Below are positions 1-6,603 of a DNA stretch of 7,986 nucleotides, in pieces (position 1 is the first letter of the stretch; each line of letters opens with the position of its first letter). Origin of the DNA: Aquificaceae bacterium (lineage in GTDB: Bacteria > Aquificota > Aquificia > Aquificales > Aquificaceae); assembly GCA_015490115.1 (NCBI GenBank), contig WFYM01000157.1, positions 1-7,986 of the forward strand, in the 5' to 3' direction. The position numbers and the translations under genes were made by a program. The notes beneath the pieces were generated by a model. It saw nothing but the letters and a program-made list of their open reading frames with translations. It did no database searches and was not told the DNA's origin.

Positions 1-513
1 AGGACGGCGAGGGTCACTAAAGGCGGGAGGAGGTTCTCCTTCAGCGCCCTCGTAGTTGTCGGCGACAAGAGAGGTTTTGTAGGTTTCGGTCACGGGAAGG
101 CTAAGGAGGTCCCCTTAGCTATAGCAAAAGCTGTCGAGCAGGCGAAGAAGAGGATCATAAGGGTCCCGATAATAGAGGGGACAGTTCCCCACGACGTCGT
201 CGGACACTTCGGACCCACTAAGATAATAGTCTTACCTGCGAGGAGGGGAACGGGTGTGGTCGCGGGAGGTGCTGCGAAGCCCGTCTTCGAACTCGCTGGC
301 TACACGGACGTCCTCACTAAGATCATAGGAAGCACGAACCCGGACAACGTGGTGAGGGCTGTCTTCGACGCCTTCCTCCAGCTGAAGACCCCGGAGCAGG
401 TGGCTAAGGAGAGGGGACTGCCCTTGGAGGAGATAAAGAGAAGATACAGGCTCTACGCGAAGCCGAAGCTCAGGGTAAAGCTCTACCATCCTTGGAGGGG
501 CATCTATGGGTAA
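1..513 (+). CDS. rpsE: Small ribosomal subunit protein uS5 (5' truncated)
   Basis: uS5 is a 30S protein near the mRNA entry site and the decoding centre that contributes to accuracy. The frame is open from base 1 and ends at TAA 511-513, giving 170 visible residues. The first visible residue aligns roughly with residue 20 of E. coli uS5, so about 20 or more N-terminal residues lie outside the window. The N-terminal S5 RNA-binding domain is recognisable from KGGRRFSFSALVVVGD (about residues 7-22) and GFVGFGHGKAKEVP (25-38). The C-terminal domain carries GTGVVAGGAAKPVFELAG and GSTNPDNVVRA. After the point where E. coli uS5 ends (around residue 146) there is an extra basic tail of about 22-24 residues ending HPWRGIYG. 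The gene overlaps rpmD by 8 bases. It is the only gene here with a TAA stop. Identity is certain from the motifs. Confidence 0.98.
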   Translation, partial: RTARVTKGGRRFSFSALVVVGDKRGFVGFGHGKAKEVPLAIAKAVEQAKKRIIRVPIIEGTVPHDVVGHFGPTKIIVLPARRGTGVVAGGAAKPVFELAGYTDVLTKIIGSTNPDNVVRAVFDAFLQLKTPEQVAKERGLPLEEIKRRYRLYAKPKLRVKLYHPWRGIYG

Positions 514-703
514 GAAACTGAAGGTGACCTTGGTGAGGGGACTCGCAGGAAAGCCGGAGGAGCATATAAAGGCGGTCCACAGCCTTGGTCTCAGGAAGCC
601 GGGTCAGTCGAGGATCTTGGAGGACAACCCCATGGTGAGGGGAAATATCAAAAAAGCCCATTACCTCGTCAAGGTGGAGGAGATAGAGGATGAAGCTACA
701 TGA
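506..703 (+). CDS. rpmD: Large ribosomal subunit protein uL30
   Basis: This is a 65-residue 50S protein of the usual bacterial uL30 size. It shows the family pattern: LKVTLVRGLAGKPEEHIKAV at the start, LGLRKPGQSRILEDNP in the middle (residues 27-42), then MVRGNIKKAHYLVKVEE. The ATG at 506 lies inside the last codons of rpsE (8-base overlap). It has a strong Shine-Dalgarno, GGAGGGG, at about 494-500. It ends at TGA 701-703, overlapping the start of rplO by 14 bases. The order rpsE-rpmD-rplO is the conserved spc-operon order, which supports the call. Translational coupling to rpsE is inferred from the overlap. Confidence 0.97.
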   Translation: MGKKLKVTLVRGLAGKPEEHIKAVHSLGLRKPGQSRILEDNPMVRGNIKKAHYLVKVEEIEDEAT

Positions 704-1139
704 GCTTCAGCCCCATCCGGGAGCTACCAAGGAGAGGAAGAGGGTAGGAAGGGGGATAGGATCCGGTCACGGGAAGACCTGCGGAAGGGGTCACAAAGGT
801 CAAAAGTCGAGATCCGGAGACAGGAAGATGCCACCTTGGTTCGAAGGAGGTCAGACACCCCTCCACATGAGGGTTCCGAAGAGAGGCTTTACCAACCCCA
901 ACAGGGTAGAGTACACGCCCGTGAACGTGGGAGTCCTCGACAAGCTCTTCGAAGATGGTGCTGAGGTAACCCCTGAAGCCCTCGCTGAGAAGGGACTCTG
1001 CTCAAAGAAGGACCTCGTCAAGATCCTCGGCGACGGCGAGATAACGAAAAAGCTTAAAGTCAAAGCCCACGCCTTTTCCAAGACCGCGAAGGAAAAGATA
1101 GAAAAAGCGGGAGGAACCTGTGAGGTAATAGGGAAGTGA
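690..1139 (+). CDS. rplO: Large ribosomal subunit protein uL15
   Basis: uL15 is a 50S assembly protein with a long basic N-terminal extension that threads into 23S rRNA. The 149-residue product has the hallmark glycine/arginine-rich segment GRGIGSGHGKTCGRGHKGQK (residues 20-39). It is followed by the conserved block GGQTPLHMRVPKRGF (53-67). The C-terminal part, KVKAHAFSKTAKEKIEKAGG (123-142), is the usual L15 ending. Length matches the family (about 145-150). The ATG at 690 is preceded by purine-rich GGTGGAGG and overlaps the end of rpmD. Its stop TGA (1137-1139) sits in the GTGA junction with secY. It is basic throughout its first half, as expected for an rRNA-binding protein. Confidence 0.98.
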   Translation: MKLHELQPHPGATKERKRVGRGIGSGHGKTCGRGHKGQKSRSGDRKMPPWFEGGQTPLHMRVPKRGFTNPNRVEYTPVNVGVLDKLFEDGAEVTPEALAEKGLCSKKDLVKILGDGEITKKLKVKAHAFSKTAKEKIEKAGGTCEVIGK

Positions 1140-2437
1140 TAGACTACCTCAGGAACCTCTTTACCTTCGAAGACCTGAGGAGAAGGCTCCTCTACACCCT
1201 CCTCATGTTCGCCATCTACAGGCTCGGTAGCCACATACCTATTCCGGGGATAGACGTCCAAGCACTCGAAGACTTCTTCAGGTCCCTTCAGGGGACCCTC
1301 TTTAACCTCTACGACATATTCTCTGGGGGGAACCTGAGCAGGATGACGGTCTTTGCCCTCGGTGTTATGCCCTACATATCCGCCTCCATAATGATGCAGC
1401 TCCTCACGGTTGCGATCCCGGAACTCCACAGGCTCGCCAAGGAGGAAGGGGAATACGGGAGGTATAAGATAAACGAGTATACGAAATACCTGACCCTATT
1501 CGTAGCCTTCGTCCAGTCGGTAGGTATAGCCCTCTGGCTCCAGAACCAAACTTCTCCGAGGGGCTTCCCGGTAGTTCCCGAGGGCGGTTTCCTCTTTGTC
1601 TTCGTAGCTGTCCTTACCCTCGTCTCGGGGACCATGTTCTTAGTTTGGATAGGGGAGAGGATAACGGAGAAGGGCATAGGAAACGGTATGTCTTTGCTTA
1701 TCTTCGCGGGTATAGTCGCGAGGTTCCCGAACGCGGTCGTCAACCTCGTTGAGAGGCTAAGGACCGGGGATCTCACACCCTTCGCAGTCGCGGGAGCAGT
1801 GATCATGGTCATAGCCGTGATAATAGGGATAGTTTACATACACGAGGCGGAGAGGAGAATTCCCGTCCAATACCCGAGGAGGGTGGTCGGGAGGCAGGAG
1901 TTCAGGGGAGGCTCCACCTACCTACCCATAAAGATAAACCCGGCGGGCGTCATACCCATAATCTTCGCCCAGTCGATACTCATAATACCCTCGAGCGTCC
2001 TCGCCTTCATCCAGCACCCCATAGCCCAGCTCCTCCACGACGCCTTCAACCCAACCTCTGTCCTTTACAACTTCCTCTACGTCGTGTTCATAGTCTTCTT
2101 CACATACTTCTACACAGCGGTCCTGATAAACCCTGTTGAGGTGGCTGACAACCTGAGGAGGGGTGGAGCCTTCGTCCCCGGCGTGAGACCAGGTCTCGAG
2201 ACCCAGAGGTTCTTAGAGCAGGTAATAAACAGGCTCGTCTTCGTGGGAGCCATATTCCTCTCCGTGGTAGCTATAATACCCCTCTTTATAAGCCTTTGGC
2301 TGAACGTCCCCTTCTACTTCGGCGGGACTACAGCACTTATAGTCGTCGGCGTTGCCCTCGACACCCTCAAGCAGGTGGAGGCGAACATACTCACAAAGAA
2401 GTTCAAGGGGATGATAAGGAGGAGGGTGGCGAGATGA
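1136..2437 (+). CDS. secY: Preprotein translocase pore subunit SecY
   Basis: SecY forms the channel of the SecYEG translocon in the inner membrane, working with SecA for export and with the ribosome for membrane insertion. The 433-residue product has ten hydrophobic segments, at about residues 17-37, 72-92, 117-137, 151-172, 183-205, 214-236, 268-292, 308-331, 366-388 and 394-412. The plug/TM2 signature LYDIFSGGNLSRMTVFALGV begins at 58. The TM4-TM5 loop carries GERITEKGIGNGMSLLIF (173-190). The cytosolic C4 loop has RRIPVQYPRR (240-249). The C5 loop has ADNLRRGGAFVPGVRPG (337-353), with Arg351 matching the SecA-critical arginine of E. coli SecY (Arg357). The start is GTG 1136, overlapping the rplO stop as GTGA. 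The end overlaps adk as ATGA. The full family length is present, with no frameshift. Confidence 0.98.
   Translation: MIDYLRNLFTFEDLRRRLLYTLLMFAIYRLGSHIPIPGIDVQALEDFFRSLQGTLFNLYDIFSGGNLSRMTVFALGVMPYISASIMMQLLTVAIPELHRLAKEEGEYGRYKINEYTKYLTLFVAFVQSVGIALWLQNQTSPRGFPVVPEGGFLFVFVAVLTLVSGTMFLVWIGERITEKGIGNGMSLLIFAGIVARFPNAVVNLVERLRTGDLTPFAVAGAVIMVIAVIIGIVYIHEAERRIPVQYPRRVVGRQEFRGGSTYLPIKINPAGVIPIIFAQSILIIPSSVLAFIQHPIAQLLHDAFNPTSVLYNFLYVVFIVFFTYFYTAVLINPVEVADNLRRGGAFVPGVRPGLETQRFLEQVINRLVFVGAIFLSVVAIIPLFISLWLNVPFYFGGTTALIVVGVALDTLKQVEANILTKKFKGMIRRRVAR
2416..2426 (+). promoter_or_regulatory. Shine-Dalgarno of adk
   Basis: AAGGAGGAGGG lies at the end of secY, with GGAGG 8 bases ahead of the ATG at 2434. 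It fixes that ATG as the adk start, rather than codons further upstream in the same frame inside secY. The 2434 start also puts the protein start at the normal position for an adenylate kinase, with the P-loop beginning at residue 7. Confidence 0.75.
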
Positions 2438-3078
2438 TCCTCGTCTTCCTCGGACCTCCCGGAGCCGGGAAGGGGACTCAGGCGAAGAAGCTCTCCGAGG
2501 ACATGGGCTTTGTTCACATATCGACGGGTGATATCTTAAGGGAAGCGGTAAGAAAGGGAACACCCTTGGGGAAGAGGGCGAAGGAGTTCATAGAAAAAGG
2601 GGAACTCGTCCCCGACGACATTATGGTAGCTCTCATAGAGGAGGTCCTGCCGGAAGAAAAGAGCGTCGTCCTCGACGGCTTCCCGAGGACCGTCCCCCAA
2701 GCTGAAGCCCTCGAGAGGATGCTCTCGAAAAAGGGAAGGAAGGTGGACAAAGTTTTCCTCTTCGAACTTCCGGACGAGGAGGTGGTCATGAGGCTCTCGG
2801 GGAGGAGGACTTGTCCCGAATGCGGTGCTTTATACCACATTAAGTTCAACCCTCCGAAGGAGGACGAGATCTGCGACAACTGCGGTGCGAAGCTCCTCCA
2901 GAGGGAGGACGACAAGGAGGAGGTCGTGAAGAACAGGCTGAAAGTCTACAAGGAAAAGACAGCTCCCCTCGTTGACCACTACAGGGCTAAAGGTATATTA
3001 ATAACTCTGGACGCCTCAGGCTCCGTCGAGGAGGTCTACGAAAACCTGAAGAGGATCCTGAATGAGGAAGGGAATTGA
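2434..3078 (+). CDS. adk: Adenylate kinase, zinc-type LID
   Basis: The enzyme interconverts ATP + AMP and 2 ADP in the cytosol and balances the adenylate pool. The 214-residue product begins MILVFLGPPGAGKGTQ, with the P-loop GPPGAGKGT at residues 7-15. The AMP-binding region has HISTGDILR (28-36) and the core motif is DGFPRT (81-86). The LID domain (about 122-160) starts SGRRTCPECG. It carries four cysteines, C127, C130, C147 and C150, in two CxxC pairs, so it is the zinc-binding long form found in Gram-positives and thermophiles rather than the cysteine-free E. coli type. The start overlaps the secY stop (ATGA); the end overlaps map by 17 bases. The secY-adk-map order is widespread in bacteria. 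The family call is certain; zinc occupancy is inferred from the cysteines. Confidence 0.98.
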   Translation: MILVFLGPPGAGKGTQAKKLSEDMGFVHISTGDILREAVRKGTPLGKRAKEFIEKGELVPDDIMVALIEEVLPEEKSVVLDGFPRTVPQAEALERMLSKKGRKVDKVFLFELPDEEVVMRLSGRRTCPECGALYHIKFNPPKEDEICDNCGAKLLQREDDKEEVVKNRLKVYKEKTAPLVDHYRAKGILITLDASGSVEEVYENLKRILNEEGN

Positions 3079-3844
3079 GCTTTACTCCTTCAAGGAGATA
3101 GAGAAGATAAGGAGGGCGTGCGGTATAGTGGCGGAGGTCCTTCACATACTTGCGGAAAACGTAAAGCCCGGCGTCACAACTTGGGACCTCGAGATGATAG
3201 CGAGGGAGGAGACGAAAAAGAGGGGAGCAAGACCCGCCTTCCTGAACTACAGACCCCCCTTCCACAGGGAGCCTTACCCTGCAGCCCTTTGCGTCTCCAT
3301 AAACGACGAGGTCGTCCACGGACTCCCGAAGAAGGATAAGGTTATAGGGGAGGGGGACTTGGTGAGCATAGATTTTGGTGTTATAATAGATGGTTACGCT
3401 GGAGATTCTGCTATTACTGTCCCGGTCGGGAGGATAGACCCGGACAAGGAGAGGCTCATGGTGGCGACGAAGGAGGCGCTAAGGAGAGCGGTGGAGATGG
3501 CGAAAGCCGGCAACTGGCTCAGCGAAATAGTGGAGACCATACACTCCACCGCTGAGGAGTTCGGGGTATACCCCGTCCTCAGATACGGAGGACACGGTAT
3601 AGGGAGGAAGGTCCACGAAGAGCCTTTCGTCCCCAACAATAGGAAAGACCTCGGGAAGAAGGACGTGAAGCTGAGGCAGGGGATGGTGATCGCCATAGAA
3701 CCCATGTTCGCCCTCGGGACGGAGGAGACGATCCAAGACGGCGACGGCTGGACCGTGAGGACGAAGGACCGCAGTCCCTCAGCCCACTTCGAGCATACTG
3801 TAGCTGTCACAAAGGAGGGACCCTTAGTCCTTACGGAGATCTGA
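3062..3844 (+). CDS. map: Type I methionine aminopeptidase
   Basis: The enzyme removes the initiator methionine from nascent proteins in the cytosol using a two-metal centre. The 260-residue product has the pita-bread fold motifs in order. His86 in NDEVVHG is the substrate-binding histidine. The metal ligands are Asp104 (SIDFG), Asp115 (GYAGDSA), His178 (YGGHGIGR), Glu213 (AIEPM) and Glu244 (HFEHT). His185 (KVHEEP) is the second active-site histidine. All five metal ligands of the E. coli enzyme are matched. There is no N-terminal extension, as in the bacterial type Ia form. The ATG lies 17 bases inside adk, with a weak upstream GAAGAGG. The stop is one base before the infA start. Codons 102-120, around the first two metal ligands, are unusually AT-rich compared with the rest. 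Confidence 0.98.
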   Translation: MRKGIELYSFKEIEKIRRACGIVAEVLHILAENVKPGVTTWDLEMIAREETKKRGARPAFLNYRPPFHREPYPAALCVSINDEVVHGLPKKDKVIGEGDLVSIDFGVIIDGYAGDSAITVPVGRIDPDKERLMVATKEALRRAVEMAKAGNWLSEIVETIHSTAEEFGVYPVLRYGGHGIGRKVHEEPFVPNNRKDLGKKDVKLRQGMVIAIEPMFALGTEETIQDGDGWTVRTKDRSPSAHFEHTVAVTKEGPLVLTEI

Positions 3845-3845
3845 G

Positions 3846-4085
3846 ATGGGTAAGAAGAAGAAGCAGGAACAGGAAAAGGAGAAGGGTATAGTAATGGAAG
3901 GTGAGGTGACGGAAGCCTTACCGAACGGCATGTTCAGGGTGAAGCTCGAAAGCGGACACGAGGTCCTCGCCCACATATCCGGTAAGATGAGGATAAACTT
4001 CATAAGGATACTCCCCGGGGACAGGGTGAAGGTGGAGCTTTCCCCTTATGACCTCACCCGGGGAAGGATAGTTTACAGGCTCTGA
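3846..4085 (+). CDS. infA: Translation initiation factor IF-1
   Basis: IF-1 binds the A site of the 30S subunit and works with IF-2 and IF-3 at initiation. The 79-residue product is a single OB-fold. It has the near-invariant NGMFRVKLESGHEVLAHISG (residues 27-46), then KMRINFIRILPGDRV, and the ending SPYDLTRGRIVYRL. Compared with the 72-residue E. coli protein it has about eight extra N-terminal residues, a lysine/glutamate/glutamine-rich stretch (KKKKQEQEKEK). A start at the internal ATG 3894 would remove the first beta strand (GIVMEGEV) and is less likely, although purine-rich sequence precedes it. The gene begins one base after the map stop. The map-infA-rpmJ-rpsM order is the common bacterial arrangement. 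Confidence 0.97.
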   Translation: MGKKKKQEQEKEKGIVMEGEVTEALPNGMFRVKLESGHEVLAHISGKMRINFIRILPGDRVKVELSPYDLTRGRIVYRL

Positions 4086-4096
4086 GGAGGTAGTCC

Positions 4097-4210
4097 ATGA
4101 AGGTGAGGTCTTCGGTGAGGAAGAGGTGTGCAAAGTGCAAGATAGTGAGGAGGAAGGGAAGAGTTTACGTTATATGTGAGAACCCGAAGCACAAGCAAAA
4201 GCAAGGCTGA
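4097..4210 (+). CDS. rpmJ: Large ribosomal subunit protein bL36, zinc-ribbon type
   Basis: This is a 37-residue 50S protein. The codons from ATG 4097 to TGA 4208-4210 read MKVRSSVRKRCAKCKIVRRK, then GRVYVICENPKHKQKQG. This is a close match to thermophile bL36 as remembered for Thermus. The zinc ligands are Cys11, Cys14, Cys27 and His32, so it is the zinc-binding (C+) form. The Shine-Dalgarno GAGGAGG (4084-4090) lies 6 bases before the ATG and overlaps the infA stop. It sits 11 bases after infA and 12 bases before rpsM, its usual place. It is too short for a 60-residue length cut-off and is easily missed. Confidence 0.97.
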   Translation: MKVRSSVRKRCAKCKIVRRKGRVYVICENPKHKQKQG

Positions 4211-4218
4211 AGGAGGTG
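4210..4218 (+). promoter_or_regulatory. Strong Shine-Dalgarno of rpsM
   Basis: AAGGAGGTG is nearly the full complement of the 16S rRNA 3' end, starting on the last base of the rpmJ stop and ending 4 bases before the ATG at 4223. It is the most complete ribosome-binding site in the window. Only 12 bases separate rpmJ from rpsM, so this site also replaces any room for a structured leader. Confidence 0.8.
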
Positions 4219-4222
4219 GATC

Positions 4223-4609
4223 ATGGCGAGGATAGCGGGTGTTGACCTTCCTGACCACAAGAGGCTCGAGGTAGCCCTCACCTACATATACGGCATAGGC
4301 TGGTCGAGGGCGAGGGAGATATGCGAGGGGACCGGTATAGACTGCAAGAAGAGGGTAGGGGAGCTGACCTCCGAAGAGCTAAACCTCCTCAGAAAATACA
4401 TAGACGAACACTACAAGGTCGAGGGAGATCTGAGGAGGGAGGTCCAGCTCAATATCAAGAAGCTGATCGACATGGGTTGCTACAGGGGACTCAGACACGC
4501 GAGGGGACTCCCCGTCAGGGGACAGCAGACGAGGACGAACGCGAGAACGAGGAAGGGAAAGAGGAAGACCGTTGCCGGAACTGCAAGGAGGGCGAAGGCT
4601 GCCAAGTGA
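4223..4609 (+). CDS. rpsM: Small ribosomal subunit protein uS13
   Basis: uS13 sits in the 30S head, contacts the P-site tRNA through its C-terminal tail, and forms bridges to the 50S. The 128-residue product begins MARIAGVDLPDHKR. It has the helix-turn-helix-like YIYGIGWSRAREIC (residues 21-34) and the family signature CYRGLRHARGLPVRGQ (86-101). The highly basic C-terminal tail, TRTNARTRKGKRK (103-115), leads into an Ala/Arg/Lys end. It is about ten residues longer than the E. coli protein, all in the tail. The start is set by the strong Shine-Dalgarno directly upstream. The gene is followed by rpsK after 12 bases, the conserved start of the alpha operon. Confidence 0.98.
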   Translation: MARIAGVDLPDHKRLEVALTYIYGIGWSRAREICEGTGIDCKKRVGELTSEELNLLRKYIDEHYKVEGDLRREVQLNIKKLIDMGCYRGLRHARGLPVRGQQTRTNARTRKGKRKTVAGTARRAKAAK

Positions 4610-4621
4610 GGAGGTTCGGCT

Positions 4622-4999
4622 ATGGCTAAGAAGAAGAAGCAAAAGAGGACAGTGACGAAAGGGATAGTCCACATACACACCACCTTCAACAACACCATAG
4701 TGAACATAACCGACATGCAGGGGAACACGATAGTTTGGGAGAGCGGGGGGACGGTGGGCTTTAAAGGGACCAGAAAAAGCACACCCTACGCTGCACAGCT
4801 CGCAGCACAGAAGGCTATAAGGAGGGCTATAAACGAGTTCGGTCTTCAGGAGGTCGAGGTCTGGGTGAAGGGTCCGGGAGCGGGAAGGGAAACCGCTCTC
4901 AAAGCTGTTCTCACCTCGGGTCTCAAAGTAACCGCCATTAGAGACGTCACACCCATACCTCACAACGGTTGCAGACCGCCCGCGAGGAGGAGGGTCTGA
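4622..4999 (+). CDS. rpsK: Small ribosomal subunit protein uS11
   Basis: uS11 is a 30S platform protein near the mRNA exit and the E site. The 125-residue product has a lysine-rich start (MAKKKKQKR). It continues GIVHIHTTFNNTIVNITD (residues 14-31), SGGTVGFKGTRKSTPYAAQL (41-60) and VWVKGPGAGRE. It ends TPIPHNGCRPPARRRV, the invariant family C-terminus. Shine-Dalgarno GAGGAGGT (4608-4615) overlaps the rpsM stop and lies 6 bases before the ATG. The stop TGA shares one base with the rpsD ATG (TGATG), a coupling arrangement. The first 20 bases of the gene differ from the infA start at only one position. Confidence 0.98.
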   Translation: MAKKKKQKRTVTKGIVHIHTTFNNTIVNITDMQGNTIVWESGGTVGFKGTRKSTPYAAQLAAQKAIRRAINEFGLQEVEVWVKGPGAGRETALKAVLTSGLKVTAIRDVTPIPHNGCRPPARRRV

Positions 5000-5634
5000 T
5001 GGGAAGGTATTTGGGACCTTGGGTGAAGATAGACAGGAGGTTCGGAGTAGTAGTATCCGGCAAAAAGTCCGCCTACAAGATCCTCCAAAAGAGGAACTAC
5101 CCTCCCGGTCAGCACGGGAGACTCAAGGGTAGGAGAAGGAAGCTGAGTGAATACGGCATAAGGCTCATGGAGAAGCAAAAGCTCAAGTTCCTCTACGGAG
5201 GTCTCAGGGAAAAGCAGTTCAAGAGGTATTTCGAGATGGCAGCAAAGTCAAAGGAGAACACGGGTGAAGCCCTACTCCAGATCCTCGAGAGGAGGCTCGA
5301 CAACGTCGTCTACAGGCTCGGATTTGCTGTGACGAGGAGGCAAGCCCGCCAGCTCGTCGCCCACGGACACGTCCTCGTAAACGGAAAGAAGGTGAACATA
5401 CCGAGCTACTTGGTCGAACCCGGGGACGTCATAGAGATAAAGCCCTCCTCGAGGGACATACCCTTCCTGAAGGAGAACCTCGAAAACGTAGATCCGAGGA
5501 GCATACCCGACTGGCTCGAACTCGACAAGGAAAATTACAGAGGTAAGGTCCTAAAGCTTCCGGAGAACGTTCAGGAGTATCTCGAGGTCCCCGTAAACCT
5601 TCAATACGTTATAGAGTTCTACTCTAAAGTGTAG
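4999..5634 (+). CDS. rpsD: Small ribosomal subunit protein uS4, cysteine-free type
   Basis: uS4 is a primary 16S rRNA-binding assembly protein. In E. coli it also represses the alpha operon. The 211-residue product starts MGRYLGPWVKIDRR and has the YPPGQHG motif at residues 34-40. The S4 RNA-binding domain is RRLDNVVYRLGFAVTRRQAR (98-117), then QLVAHGHVLVNGKKVNIPS. The C-terminus is VNLQYVIEFYSKV. The N-terminal zinc-binding cysteines known from Thermus uS4 are absent, and the whole protein has no cysteine, so it is the C-minus form. ATG 4999 is chosen because GAGGAGGAGGG (4984-4994) precedes it at the right distance and MGRYxGP is the usual family start. It overlaps the rpsK stop by one base. 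It ends with TAG, the only one in the window. Confidence 0.98.
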   Translation: MGRYLGPWVKIDRRFGVVVSGKKSAYKILQKRNYPPGQHGRLKGRRRKLSEYGIRLMEKQKLKFLYGGLREKQFKRYFEMAAKSKENTGEALLQILERRLDNVVYRLGFAVTRRQARQLVAHGHVLVNGKKVNIPSYLVEPGDVIEIKPSSRDIPFLKENLENVDPRSIPDWLELDKENYRGKVLKLPENVQEYLEVPVNLQYVIEFYSKV

Positions 5635-5647
5635 TTGGAGGTCTGAG

Positions 5648-6598
5648 ATGCTGAACGAGTTCGTTTACCCTTCCAAAATTTACTGGGAGGTGAAGGAGAA
5701 GGACAGGGGTGTCTTCGTCTGCGAGCCTCTCGAGAGGGGCTACGGGACAACCCTCGGTAACGCCTTAAGGAGGGTCCTCCTCTCCTCCATATCGGGAACA
5801 GCGGTGACCGCTGTAAAGATATACGGGGTCTACCACGAGTTCTCGACGCTGGAGGGCGTAGTGGAGGACGTGGTGGAGATAATAGCGAACATAAAGGGAA
5901 TAAGGTTCAAGCTGAAAGACTCGGAGCTGGAGGTCCTCTACCTCAAGAAAAAGGGAGAGGGTGAGGTCAGGGCAAAGGACATAACGCTACCTCCCAACGT
6001 GGAGATAGCGAACCCCGACAGGCTCATCTGCACCATAACCGATCCGAAGGTCGAGTTCAACGCTGAGATAAAGATAGAGAGAGGAAAGGGCTACGTCCTC
6101 GCTGAGGAGATGGAGGCGATAGGTGAGACGGGGTGGATACTGCTCGACGCGGACTTCTCCCCCGTAAAGCTCGTGAGCTACAGGGTGGAACCGACGAGGG
6201 TCGGGGGAAAGACCGACTACGAGAAGCTCATAATGGAGATAAGGACCGACGGGACCAAGACCCCAGAGGAGGCTGTAAAGGAAGCTGTGGAGATACTAAA
6301 GAAGCACCTCTCCCTCTTAGAACACATATCCTACGAGGTCCCGACCCTCGAAGAGCCTATACCCGTCGACGAACTCTCCGAGAAGCTCACCCTCTCCATA
6401 GAGGAACTTGACATATCCCAGAGGGCTTTGAACTCACTGAAACGCATGGGGATAACCACAATAGGAGACCTGGTCCAGATGACGGAGGAGGAGCTAAAAA
6501 GCACCAAGAACATAGGGAGGAAAGCTCTCGCGGAGATAAAGGAAGCACTAAAGCAGATGGGACTCCAGCTCGGTCTCAACATAGAGAGCAAGAGGTGA
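5648..6598 (+). CDS. rpoA: DNA-directed RNA polymerase subunit alpha
   Basis: The alpha dimer nucleates RNA polymerase assembly, and its C-terminal domain binds UP elements and activators. The 316-residue product has the alpha-NTD at about residues 1-228, with the dimer/assembly motif TLGNALRRVLLSSISGTAVT (35-54) and the later GWILLDADFSPVK (162-174). A flexible linker (about 230-248) follows. The alpha-CTD (about 250-311) reads LDISQRALNSLKRMGI, then IGDLVQMTEEEL, then NIGRKALAEIKEAL. Arg259 and Asn262 match the DNA-contacting R265 and N268 of E. coli, so UP-element binding is expected. Shine-Dalgarno GGAGGT (5637-5642) lies 5 bases before the ATG. The gene is flanked by rpsD (13-base gap) and rplQ, the conserved alpha-operon order. 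Confidence 0.98.
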   Translation: MLNEFVYPSKIYWEVKEKDRGVFVCEPLERGYGTTLGNALRRVLLSSISGTAVTAVKIYGVYHEFSTLEGVVEDVVEIIANIKGIRFKLKDSELEVLYLKKKGEGEVRAKDITLPPNVEIANPDRLICTITDPKVEFNAEIKIERGKGYVLAEEMEAIGETGWILLDADFSPVKLVSYRVEPTRVGGKTDYEKLIMEIRTDGTKTPEEAVKEAVEILKKHLSLLEHISYEVPTLEEPIPVDELSEKLTLSIEELDISQRALNSLKRMGITTIGDLVQMTEEELKSTKNIGRKALAEIKEALKQMGLQLGLNIESKR

Positions 6599-6599
6599 T
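6590..6599 (+). promoter_or_regulatory. Shine-Dalgarno of rplQ
   Basis: AAGAGGTGAT matches the 16S rRNA anti-Shine-Dalgarno complement (AAGGAGGTGAT) except for one missing G, and overlaps the rpoA stop codon. It decides for ATG 6604 as the rplQ start over the in-frame GTG at 6595, which lies inside the site itself. Confidence 0.7.
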
Positions 6600-6603
6600 C
6601 GCC

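Noticed and set aside
851..1429. Long minus-strand open frame across rplO and secY
   Set aside because: It is a shadow of two certain plus-strand genes, has no family-like motifs, and would span a gene boundary. The same applies to the other minus-strand frames in the window.
2272..2277. Perfect TATAAT within secY
   Set aside because: It arises from consecutive ATA isoleucine codons after a T, and the sequence 17 bases upstream (GCCATA) does not resemble a -35 box.
2296..2433. Upstream extension of adk inside secY
   Set aside because: It would add 46 residues of secY-overlapping, non-family sequence ahead of the P-loop start; ATG 2434 has a good Shine-Dalgarno and gives the normal N-terminus.
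4969..4998. Ten-residue extension of uS4 from a TTG within rpsK
   Set aside because: ATG 4999 has a strong Shine-Dalgarno and MGRYxGP is the standard uS4 start.
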